DNA of 64,000 bases, taken from positions 124,001-188,000 of the forward strand of contig NZ_BAABHB010000010.1 in the NCBI RefSeq assembly GCF_039541875.1, written 5' to 3'. The notes under the pieces were generated by a model, which worked only from the letters and a program-made list of their open reading frames with translations, had not been told where the DNA came from and did no database searches. The position numbers were made by a program, and so were the translations under genes. How positions within the stretch are numbered: the stretch's first letter is position 1; the number at the start of each line of letters is the position of its first letter. Positions 54,397-62,146 of the stretch are shown piece by piece. This DNA is from Nibrella viscosa. GTDB taxonomy: Bacteria; Bacteroidota; Bacteroidia; Cytophagales; Spirosomataceae.

Positions 54397-54475
54397 TACA
54401 GTTACTATAGAGAAAGAATCGAAAACAAATATTTTCTTATCTGTAACTGTATGCAAAAGTAATTACCTGTAGTTA
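54397..54475. promoter_or_regulatory. Promoter and repeated motifs ahead of the ECF sigma gene
   Basis: CAAAAGTA at 54454-54461 (minus strand TACTTTTG) matches the -7 element. TACAGTTAC at 54397-54405 and GTAACTGTA at 54443-54451 are exact inverse copies, and a related TGTAGTTAC occurs near 54467-54475. This looks like a dyad operator overlapping the promoter, perhaps for autoregulation. Confidence 0.5.
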
Positions 54476-54592
54476 CACACAATCTTAAGTTTCAGACATT
54501 CTCTCTCAACTTTCGGACAATAACCTAAAAATGTGTCTATTTTATATAAAAATAGTTATTACACTGCTGAAATTTAGCTCATTTCTGCCAAT

Positions 54593-55375
54593 ATGCCACT
54601 ATATATAACCTCTTTGAATTCGGGCAGCAACGGCAATTGCTACTACATCGGCAACGGGCAGGAAGCGGTGCTGATTGATGCCGGAATTTCCTGCCGGGAA
54701 ACCGAACGGCGCATGGAACGACTGAGTTTATCGCTCGAAACAGTAAAAGCTATCTTTGTTTCCCATGAGCACACCGACCATATTCGCGGCATCGGTCAGT
54801 TAGCAAAGAAGTATCAGTTACCAGTGTATATCACCCCGCGTACGCTACGGCAGTGCTACTTACCGGAGAACCGGTTTCCCATCCGGTCGCTACGAAGCAC
54901 GGTGCCGGTCTGGATTGGCGACCTCTGCATTACAGCCTTTCCCAAACAGCATGATGCCTCCGACCCGCACAGCTTTCTGATTACCTGCCAGGGTACCCGC
55001 GTCGGCGTGTTTACCGATATCGGCCGAGCCTGCAACAACGTTATTGACCATTTCCGGCAGTGCCATGCCGCTTTTCTGGAGGCCAATTATGACGAGGACC
55101 TGCTGGAGCACGGCAGGTACCCCTATTTTCTGAAGCAACGTATCCGGGGTGGTCAGGGGCACCTGTCCAACCAGCAGGCGCTGGAACTCTTTAAAGCGCA
55201 TCGGCCAGCCTATATGAGCCACGTCCTACTCTCGCATCTCTCCAGAGACAATAACAATCCACAGGTAGCCATCGACCTGTTTAAAGCCCATACCGGAAGC
55301 ACTACAGTGATGGTTGCCTCCCGCTTTCAGGAAACGCCGGTGCTGGAGATAAAGAGTGAAAGAGATAACGAGTGA
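54593..55375 (+). CDS. YycJ/WalJ-type MBL-fold hydrolase
   Basis: A 260-residue metallo-beta-lactamase-fold protein with zinc motif HEHTDHIRGI and conserved SLNSGSNGNCYYIGNG at the start, matching the YycJ group, thought to be a cytoplasmic nuclease-like enzyme. The C-terminal 14 residues (EIKSERDNE) are encoded inside the terminator-like repeat that follows. Promoter not seen. Confidence 0.85.
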   Translation: MPLYITSLNSGSNGNCYYIGNGQEAVLIDAGISCRETERRMERLSLSLETVKAIFVSHEHTDHIRGIGQLAKKYQLPVYITPRTLRQCYLPENRFPIRSLRSTVPVWIGDLCITAFPKQHDASDPHSFLITCQGTRVGVFTDIGRACNNVIDHFRQCHAAFLEANYDEDLLEHGRYPYFLKQRIRGGQGHLSNQQALELFKAHRPAYMSHVLLSHLSRDNNNPQVAIDLFKAHTGSTTVMVASRFQETPVLEIKSERDNE

Positions 55376-55403
55376 AAGAGTGGCCGTTTCACTCGTTATC
55401 TCT
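55361..55403. repeat. Inverted repeat between convergent genes, arms of 8-base words
   Basis: Arms 55361-55377 (AGAGATAACGAGTGAAA) and 55387-55403 are exact reverse complements. The left arm includes the stop codon of the upstream gene and part of its last codons; the right arm abuts the stop of the convergent gene. The arm is built of AGAGTGAA/AGAGATAA words (period 8). Likely a bidirectional terminator. Confidence 0.85.
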
Positions 55404-56609
55404 TTATCTCCCAAAACGAAACAGCCGGGCATAGTCGCAGTGACCGTGCTGGTACAGGTTGCGGATGACGGTAGCGGCTATCAGGCTGAAGGTGATGCCG
55501 TTGCCGCCGAATCCCAGCGCGTAGTAACTGTGCGGATAACGCGGGTGTTCGCCAATGTAGGGCAAGCCGTCTTTAGTTTCGGCAAAGGTGCCCGCCCAGG
55601 TCAGCTCGGCCGTGGCGGGCACGTCCGGAAATAGCTCGTTGAAGCGGTCGAGGAGTTGCTGCTGCTTTTGGGGAATGAGCTTGTCCCGCTGCCCGGCTTC
55701 GACCAGATCTTCGTCGCCCCCACCGAGCAGCAGCCGGTTGCCGCCGGAGCTGCGGGCGTAGAAGTACGGATGAGCGGTATCCCAAAGCAGGGTATTCTTC
55801 ACCCGTTCGGTCAGGTGGGGAATGGGCGCAGTAACGAGCGCGTAGGTACTGAGCATGGTGATGTCGTTGGCCTCAACCAGCCGCTCCGGTACTTCGTAGC
55901 CCGTGGCGTAAACCACCTTTTTGGCCGTAATTGTAGTGCCCTGGCTGGTTTGTACCTGCACGCCCTGTTCCAGATAGGTAAGCGCTTCGGCTGCTGTATG
56001 CTCAAACACCTGTAAGCCCTGCCGGGTCAGGTATAGCAGTAAGCGCTGGGTAAATGCAAAGGGATCGAGCTCAGCCCCGGCCGACGACAGGATACCGCCC
56101 GCAGCCACCAGACCAAACTGCTGCCAGAGCGCCTTCTGGTCGAGCCAGTTGACGGGAAATCCGTACCGGCTCCTGGTTATGCATTCCTCCTTTAATTCGT
56201 CGATATCCTCACACTGAGCGGCAAAGTACAAACTTTCCTGGCGGTGGAACCTACCGGAAGCATCCATCTTTTTGGCCACCTCCGCCAGTCGATTCAGGGC
56301 CCGCAAACAAAGTGTATAGCTTAGCACGGCATCTGTTTCGCCAATCTGGTCGATGAGCTGATGCAGCGGCACATCCATTTCGTACTGGATCATGGCAGTA
56401 CTGGCGGCTGTACTCCCGTGGGCCACCTCCCGCTTATCAATCAGTATGGTGTTGATGCCGGCTTCAACCAGTTCGTAAGCGACCAGGGCACCGGTAATGC
56501 CCCCACCGATAATTAATACATCGCAGTCAACTGCCCTTCGGAGAGACGAGTAACGGGTAGGTACCGGGTCTCTGGACAGCCAGTAAGTATCGGACGAACG
56601 AACATTCAT
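55404..56609 (-). CDS. FAD-dependent oxidoreductase of the D-amino-acid-oxidase (DAO) superfamily
   Basis: A 401-residue flavoprotein with N-terminal DVLIIGGGITGALVAYELV and DKREVAHGSTAAS motif, and C-terminal GFGGNGITFSLIAATV. DAO members oxidise amines, amino acids or polyamines; this one is cytoplasmic (no signal). It resembles the putrescine/glycine oxidase branches but substrate is not clear. Faces the YycJ gene tail to tail. Confidence 0.85.
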   Translation of the reverse strand: MNVRSSDTYWLSRDPVPTRYSSLRRAVDCDVLIIGGGITGALVAYELVEAGINTILIDKREVAHGSTAASTAMIQYEMDVPLHQLIDQIGETDAVLSYTLCLRALNRLAEVAKKMDASGRFHRQESLYFAAQCEDIDELKEECITRSRYGFPVNWLDQKALWQQFGLVAAGGILSSAGAELDPFAFTQRLLLYLTRQGLQVFEHTAAEALTYLEQGVQVQTSQGTTITAKKVVYATGYEVPERLVEANDITMLSTYALVTAPIPHLTERVKNTLLWDTAHPYFYARSSGGNRLLLGGGDEDLVEAGQRDKLIPQKQQQLLDRFNELFPDVPATAELTWAGTFAETKDGLPYIGEHPRYPHSYYALGFGGNGITFSLIAATVIRNLYQHGHCDYARLFRFGR

Positions 56610-56732
56610 ACTTTTTCGTAACGTTGAGTATGATGAGGCTCTGTTCAGATCCTGACTGAAGCCCCACCTGTGTTCTGAGTATTATCTTATAAACTACGGT
56701 ATGTGGACCAGAATTGTTTATTAAGCATTAAA

Positions 56733-56763
56733 CAAAAAGCAAAGCCGGCCCTTGCGGGCCGGC
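56733..56763 (-). terminator. Intrinsic terminator of the Hint-domain gene
   Basis: GC-rich stem 56744-56751 with 56756-56763, loop TTGC. On the minus strand it is followed by TTTGCTTTTTGTTT. Confidence 0.85.
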
Positions 56764-56797
56764 CTGCTCCATTGACGAAGTGTAAACTCTTGATGGC

Positions 56798-57802
56798 TTA
56801 TTTATCGTGCACGACAAAATCATTTATAACAAAGCTGCCTTTTTCCGTAACCAGGTTGTAAACCGTTTTCACCGTCCGGGCACGGGACTGCACCATAGCC
56901 ACTTTCCAGGCCACAACCGAGGTCGATGTCTCATCAAAGCGGTACAACACATCGCCGTTCCTCAGATCGCCCATCCGCTTTTTACCCGTAGCCGTCAGCA
57001 CCGGGTGGTTAGCTGTGGCCTCCAGCACCATAGGGGCAGTAAGTGCAGAACGGGTAGATGCGGTAACTTCGTCGCCGACCGTTAGCCAGACGGCGGTAAT
57101 GGCAAAATCCTGTGCATCATGCACCTGCACCTCCCGCACGGTAGTAGCCCCCATCCGGCCGTTGTCGTACGCCATAACAGCATCACCGGGTTTGATCTCC
57201 TGAATGGCTTTAATCTCCCGGTTAGCCAGCGTTACCTGAGCGTTGGCGGGAAAACAAAAGTTGTATTCTTCCTTTTTCTTGTCGCCCCCTTCCTCTTTGG
57301 GACCACCACCGGCCATCAGCAGGGCCATCTCCCGCGAAAGCACAAAACCAAGCGCCGACATCAGGCCGGCTTCTTTCTCACCTATGTATTTCAGGTCATC
57401 AATGTAAGCATCCCAGGCCTTGCGGTCGGCCGTGGCACCGGGGATAACGAAGGGCAGAATCTGGTTGGTTTTACCGTTCTGGTACAGCGCCAGCAGGCCG
57501 AGTTCTTTGGTATCGGCGGCATTGAAGACCTTATAGAGGTAAATTTTCCGGGAAATACCGTCGCTGTAGTTAAAGACGTAGGCCGGTCGTTCTTCATAAC
57601 GATCCAGAATGAAGCCTCCGGCTTTGAAATAGGTATCTTTCTCCAGACTACCAATTTTGATCTCTTTAATTGCCTTCAGTTGGTCGAGCGTCATGCCCGC
57701 GCTCGCGGTCTGTGCCCAGACGTGCTGGCTTAACGACTGAATTACCATTACGGCAAAAAACAAAAGCAGAATAGCGGGAAATTGGCGGTTGATGTTTCTC
57801 AT
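56798..57802 (-). CDS. Secreted protein ending in a Hint (hedgehog/intein) domain
   Basis: A 334-residue protein with a signal peptide (about 1-31, ending WAQTASAG). A middle region of about 150 residues (RYEERPAYVFNYSDGISRKI) has no recognised family. From about Cys182 to the end lies a Hint domain: CFPANAQVTLANREIKAIQE (block A), EATANHPVLTATGKKRMGDL (block B with TxxHP), and a final VYNLVTEKGSFVINDFVVHD (block G). Hint domains self-cleave or splice at the Cys. Here the last residues are His-Asp-Lys rather than His-Asn, with no C-terminal extein, so splicing is not expected; cleavage at Cys182 is possible. Product role unknown. Confidence 0.85.
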   Translation of the reverse strand: MRNINRQFPAILLLFFAVMVIQSLSQHVWAQTASAGMTLDQLKAIKEIKIGSLEKDTYFKAGGFILDRYEERPAYVFNYSDGISRKIYLYKVFNAADTKELGLLALYQNGKTNQILPFVIPGATADRKAWDAYIDDLKYIGEKEAGLMSALGFVLSREMALLMAGGGPKEEGGDKKKEEYNFCFPANAQVTLANREIKAIQEIKPGDAVMAYDNGRMGATTVREVQVHDAQDFAITAVWLTVGDEVTASTRSALTAPMVLEATANHPVLTATGKKRMGDLRNGDVLYRFDETSTSVVAWKVAMVQSRARTVKTVYNLVTEKGSFVINDFVVHDK

Positions 57803-57811
57803 AGTTAGTAC

Positions 57812-57860
57812 AGCGGATTTGCAATCCGCTTTTGGTTAGTATCGCGGATTCCAAATCCGC
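57812..57860. repeat. Two near-identical palindromes directly before the Hint gene start
   Basis: AGCGGATT-TGC-AATCCGCT at 57812-57830 and GCGGATT-CCA-AATCCGC at 57844-57860. The first lies ten bases from the ATG (57800-57802) on the minus strand, so both are in the 5' leader. They look like REP-like or protein-binding palindromes. Confidence 0.7.
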
Positions 57861-57992
57861 CTGTGTTTCATTTACAAAATAGTCAAAACAGGTCAGTTAT
57901 AAGCATAGCGCACTCACGATGCTATTTAGCCGGCGCAGTTTAAGTACTCCTCTATTTAGGTACTACCGTACCAAACGGTTTGAAAAACCGGA

Positions 57993-59555
57993 TTACTTTT
58001 TCGTGTACTGCCCTGCTCGGGCGTGAATGGCTTCGACGGTCCGGCGGGCGGAGGTCAGGGCTCCGGCCATCCAGGCCGTGAGGTAGGTGGTGTGCTCTCC
58101 GGCAAAATAGATGTTGCCGTCGGGTTCGGTCAGGGCAGCGTAGTACTTTCGCCGGATGGCGTCGTCGTACAAGGCCCAGCCACCTTCGTTGTAGGGAATC
58201 TTGTGCCAGGCCAGCGAGAACGAGTTGTCGAACGCCTGCGTATACTGCGGGTGGATCTTGCCGCCCTGCTCCAATGCCAGCTTCTCCCGACCGCTGATGG
58301 GCAGGTTAGCCACGGCTTCGGCACGGCTGTAGAAATTGTAATAGCCGATCAGCACGCCCTTTTTGCCCATAAACCCGAACGACGGGTACCAGATCTGGTT
58401 AATGTCCATGTTGGTGCGGGAGATGCCGCCGTATATGCCTTCTTCCTCTTCCCAGAACCGGCGCTTGAATTGGAGGCCGATCTTACCGGTCTTCATGTAG
58501 GGCACAAAATCAGCCGCCCGCTTCACCGTACCCGACAGGTCGGATTCCAAATTCTTCAGCACCGGTAGCGGCAGCGTACAGACGCAGAACTCGCCGGTGA
58601 TCTCGGCGGGTTTACCGTTTTGGGTATACACTACCCGTACGCCGGTTTCCGTTTTACGAAGCTCTTTCACCGGTGCATTAAAGAGAATCTTGCCGGTCAG
58701 CTTTTTCTCAAACGCCTTCGGAATGGCGTCCATCCCACCTACCGGCTGCAGGAGTGTGGCCTGCTGCTCGTAGGTATACTCACCGACGTTATAAAATACG
58801 GGCTGCATAAAGCCGGAATGCAGCAGATCGGTCAGCCCGTAAGGGTCGGTCAGTTCACCGGCGACGGGGCCGGCACCAGGCTCAATTTTGTAGCCCCGGC
58901 GGTTGGTGCCTTTGTAGAGTTTGGCGGTGTTGAGGTCTCCTTCGTTCTTTAAGAAGTCAACTAATTTTTCGACATCTTCCTTCGTAAGTTGCTGGTCCAG
59001 CGCCGACTGATCGAAAGCTTTGGCGAGCAGTTCGCTCGTATAGCCGCGCATATCGTTATGGTACTCCTTGATGCGCATCCGTTTGTTGGCGAGCGGGCCG
59101 GTGCCGCCGTCGTTGTACAGCCAGGCGGCTTCGTTGGCCCCGTTAAAGATCTCCAGCGGCACGCCCAGTTCCCGGCAGTAATGCATGGTAAGCTGATGGT
59201 GGTGCGGTATGCGGGCCGCCCCACCGTTGAAGTACAAACCGTCCTCAAATCGGCAGGTCTGCCCGGTGCCGCCAAGTTCGGTTTCTTTGGTGCCACCCCG
59301 CACCGTCCAGACCCGGCCACCGGAACGGCTGCGGGCTTCGAGCAGGGTGCAGTCATAGCCCAGCTTACCAAGCTCATAGGCGGTAGCCAGACCCGCCAGA
59401 CCCGCACCCAGGATAATCACTTTGCGGGCTTTGCCGTCCTGCGTGCCGTTGGGCGGCAAAGCAAACGCTTCGGCCGGAGCGGGCTTCAATAGCCCCCACG
59501 CCATCATACTGGCATAAGCGGTACTCGTTGATTGGATAAAGTCGCGTCGCGTCAT
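57993..59555 (-). CDS. Tat-exported flavin monoamine oxidase
   Basis: A 520-residue amine oxidase with a twin-arginine signal (TRRDFIQSTSTAYAS) and a GMC/MAO-type dinucleotide motif (VIILGAGLAGLATAYELGKL, GGRVWTVRGG). Such enzymes oxidise primary or secondary amines to aldehydes. A periplasmic location with bound FAD is required by the Tat signal. The neighbouring gene encodes a Tat-exported aminotransferase, so a pathway on extracellular amino compounds is likely. Confidence 0.87.
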   Translation of the reverse strand: MTRRDFIQSTSTAYASMMAWGLLKPAPAEAFALPPNGTQDGKARKVIILGAGLAGLATAYELGKLGYDCTLLEARSRSGGRVWTVRGGTKETELGGTGQTCRFEDGLYFNGGAARIPHHHQLTMHYCRELGVPLEIFNGANEAAWLYNDGGTGPLANKRMRIKEYHNDMRGYTSELLAKAFDQSALDQQLTKEDVEKLVDFLKNEGDLNTAKLYKGTNRRGYKIEPGAGPVAGELTDPYGLTDLLHSGFMQPVFYNVGEYTYEQQATLLQPVGGMDAIPKAFEKKLTGKILFNAPVKELRKTETGVRVVYTQNGKPAEITGEFCVCTLPLPVLKNLESDLSGTVKRAADFVPYMKTGKIGLQFKRRFWEEEEGIYGGISRTNMDINQIWYPSFGFMGKKGVLIGYYNFYSRAEAVANLPISGREKLALEQGGKIHPQYTQAFDNSFSLAWHKIPYNEGGWALYDDAIRRKYYAALTEPDGNIYFAGEHTTYLTAWMAGALTSARRTVEAIHARAGQYTKK

Positions 59556-59571
59556 AGTTGGAGGAGAAAGG

Positions 59572-59622
59572 GAGTTAAGAGTTATGAGTTATTGGTGACT
59601 GGTAATTCTTAACTCTTAACTC
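59572..59622. repeat. Heptad-repeat inverted pair between amine oxidase and aminotransferase
   Basis: Left arm 59572-59590 (GAGTTAA, GAGTTAT) and right arm 59604-59622 (TCTTAAC words) pair with 17 of 19 matches. The same words occur at 17644-17745. The right arm ends one base before the stop codon of the aminotransferase. Confidence 0.75.
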
Positions 59623-60792
59623 TTAAGAAGTAACTTTCTTAAATGCATCCAGGAAGATGTTCATTTCATCGACCGTACCGATGCTTACCCGGCACCAGGG
59701 CTGGTTGTCGAAGTCTCGGGTCTGGGTACCGACGCCGTTGCGGAACATCTGATTTTCGAACGTCTTCGTTTTCATCCGAATCGGGAACAGCACAAAGTTG
59801 GTGTAGGAGGGCACATACTCGTAGCCCAGTTGCTGCAAGCCTTTGTACAGCACCTCGCGGGCTTTGGCGTTTTCGGTCCGGCAGAAGTTCTGCCAATCCT
59901 GATCGTTATAGCTGGCCATGCCGGCGGTAATGGTGGTCACACTAATCTCGTATTCACCCCGGTTGTAGGCGCTTATTTCTTTAACCAGTTTGGCCGGAGC
60001 CATGCCGTAGCCCAGGCGCAGCCCGGCAAAGCCATGAATTTTGGAGAAGGTACGGGCCAGTATGACGTTGTACCCTTCGGTAACCAGTTTAGCCAGGTTC
60101 GGGCGGTCGGCGGGAGCCAGGAAGTCGATATAGGCTTCGTCTACGAACACGGGCACTGTTTGAGATACTTCTTTGCAGAAGGCTGTCAGCTCATCGGGCG
60201 GCAGAATGGTACCGGTAGGATTATTGGGATTACAGATATAAACCAGCTTTATGCCCTCCGTTGAGGCCAGTTTGGCTTTCATGGCGTTCAGATCATAGCG
60301 GTGCTCTTTGGTCTGCGGTACCGATACAATTTCAGCTTTAAACGCACTGGCGCAGTCGAGCAGGTCGTCGTAGGTGGGTCGGCTGGTCAGAATTTTGCCC
60401 CCCCGGCCGGTAAAGAACAGCGCAGCCGTCATTAGCAACTCCGACGATCCCGCACAAAGCAGGATGTTCTCCGGCTTGATACCCTCTTTTCCCGCAATCA
60501 TCTCCCGGAGCATAGCGCCTTCCCGGAACGCATACCGATTGCCCACGTCGATAGCCTTAATGAGGGCTTCGCGGGCTTTCGGCGAAATACCATGCGGGTT
60601 CTCATTGGCGAACAGCCGCGCCCGTAGTACCGGCAAGTCTTCACCAAGCCGGGCAAACTCGTTCACAAAAGCCTGCTCCTGGCGAGCGGCCGCCGAAAGT
60701 GACGGGTTCCATTGACTAAGCCCGGCGCTTAAGCCCGTAGCCAGGAGTGCACTGTTGCGCAGCCAGTCCCGACGATTGATAGAGTGGTTCAT
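59623..60792 (-). CDS. Tat-exported PLP aminotransferase (HisC-like)
   Basis: A 389-residue fold-type I aminotransferase. N-terminal twin-arginine signal NRRDWLRNSALLATGLSAG is unusual for this class, which is normally cytoplasmic. Cofactor-binding motifs CNPNNPTGTI and the Lys in TFSKIHGFAGLRLGYG are present. Substrate specificity not readable; histidinol-phosphate aminotransferases are the closest class. PLP would have to be bound before export. Paired with the Tat-exported amine oxidase gene. Confidence 0.85.
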   Translation of the reverse strand: MNHSINRRDWLRNSALLATGLSAGLSQWNPSLSAAARQEQAFVNEFARLGEDLPVLRARLFANENPHGISPKAREALIKAIDVGNRYAFREGAMLREMIAGKEGIKPENILLCAGSSELLMTAALFFTGRGGKILTSRPTYDDLLDCASAFKAEIVSVPQTKEHRYDLNAMKAKLASTEGIKLVYICNPNNPTGTILPPDELTAFCKEVSQTVPVFVDEAYIDFLAPADRPNLAKLVTEGYNVILARTFSKIHGFAGLRLGYGMAPAKLVKEISAYNRGEYEISVTTITAGMASYNDQDWQNFCRTENAKAREVLYKGLQQLGYEYVPSYTNFVLFPIRMKTKTFENQMFRNGVGTQTRDFDNQPWCRVSIGTVDEMNIFLDAFKKVTS

Positions 60793-61210
60793 GTCTTGGT
60801 TAATTATTGTACTATATTACGATGGGTTTTTAATATTTCCCACTACTCTATCGACAACACTCAATAGCTCCGAAAATAAGTATTTTTCAAAAAACACTAT
60901 TCAAATCATACGCGTTTCTTTGAGTAATCTTAAAAAATTCAAAATTTTAGTTCGAAAAAGAACTAAAATTGAGAAATCACGTCTAGTAATCGAAAAAGTA
61001 GGTTCTATATTAAACCAGACATGTTTTTAGTAAAAGGCAAGAGACAATTGCCTGTACATTATATGATCCTCCGTCTGTAACCATTCCGGGTTGCCTCTGC
61101 TTGGCCGTTTGTCTGCCTGTTTGAGCCGTTCACATAGGAACGCTGCTGGTATTACTCTAAAATTTTCGTTCTTTAAGCCATAACACTATACCTCCCAATT
61201 ACTTACCTGC
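60793..61210. other. AT-rich divergent gap with a hairpin
   Basis: No credible gene in 418 bp (a small plus-strand frame, 60755-61030, is a compositional artefact of AT-rich DNA). It contains an 11-bp perfect hairpin AATTTTAGTTC / GAACTAAAATT at 60943-60953 and 60960-60970. Probable divergent promoter region; no exact consensus elements seen. Confidence 0.5.
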
Positions 61211-62113
61211 ATGAAACTAACCATCACCAACTTAAGCAAGACGTATTCAAACGGCGTTCGGGCGCTGCATGATGTATCCCTAACCATTCCGCAAGGGATG
61301 TTTGGTCTGCTCGGCCCCAACGGCGCGGGCAAGTCATCGCTGATGCGTACCATTGCCACCCTCCAGGAAGCCGACCACGGCCAGATTGTACTGGAAGAAA
61401 CCCCCGCCGGTACCATCGACGTGCTCCGACAGAAACACGACGTCCGTAAACTGTTAGGGTACCTGCCCCAGGAGTTTGGGGTTTATCCGAAAGTGACGGC
61501 CGAGACTATGCTCGACCATATTGCGAGTCTGAAAGGCATTGCCAACCGGGCAGAGCGGAAAACGGTGGTGGAGGCCCTGCTCGAAAAAGTGAACCTGGCG
61601 CACGTCCGGAAAAAGAACCTCGGCACCTTCTCGGGCGGTATGAAACAGCGTTTCGGTATTGCCCAGGCGCTGATAGGCAACCCCAGCCTGATTATTGTGG
61701 ATGAACCAACCGCCGGCCTCGACCCTGCCGAGCGCAACCGTTTCCATAACCTACTCAGCGAAATCGGCGAGAACACCATCGTGATCCTGTCGACCCATAT
61801 TGTGGAAGACGTTACGAACCTCTGCTCGGCGATGGCAATTATTAACCTGGGAGAGGTCATTGCCGAAGGCCACCCCGCCGGCCTTGTGGCCGACATTCAG
61901 GGAAAAATCTGGCGAAAGACCATCGAAAAAGTAGAACTTGACGCCTTCCGCAATGACTATCAGGTGATTTCTACCCAATTAAAAGCCGGCAAAACGCAGA
62001 TCCACATCTATAGCGAAACCCAGCCGCTGGACTTTGAGCCGGTCGAGGCTGATCTGGAAGATGTGTACTTCTCTAAAATAACGGCCACTAAGAAAACGGC
62101 CGTTGTCGCCTGA
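61211..62113 (+). CDS. ABC transporter ATP-binding subunit
   Basis: A 300-residue ABC ATPase with Walker A GPNGAGKSSLMRT, signature FSGGMKQRFGIAQAL, and Walker B LIIVDEPTAGLDP. The additional C-terminal about 80 residues are of the type seen in ABC-2 exporters. It precedes the large permease/peptidase gene by 33 bp. Substrate unknown. Confidence 0.92.
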   Translation: MKLTITNLSKTYSNGVRALHDVSLTIPQGMFGLLGPNGAGKSSLMRTIATLQEADHGQIVLEETPAGTIDVLRQKHDVRKLLGYLPQEFGVYPKVTAETMLDHIASLKGIANRAERKTVVEALLEKVNLAHVRKKNLGTFSGGMKQRFGIAQALIGNPSLIIVDEPTAGLDPAERNRFHNLLSEIGENTIVILSTHIVEDVTNLCSAMAIINLGEVIAEGHPAGLVADIQGKIWRKTIEKVELDAFRNDYQVISTQLKAGKTQIHIYSETQPLDFEPVEADLEDVYFSKITATKKTAVVA

Positions 62114-62146
62114 CGCGCTAACCCCACCTAACCCAAACGCTGTTCT

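Noticed and set aside
60755..61030. 91-residue plus-strand frame beside the aminotransferase
   Set aside because: Overlaps the aminotransferase start, is very Lys/Ile/Phe-rich because of local AT content, and shows no start region or family.
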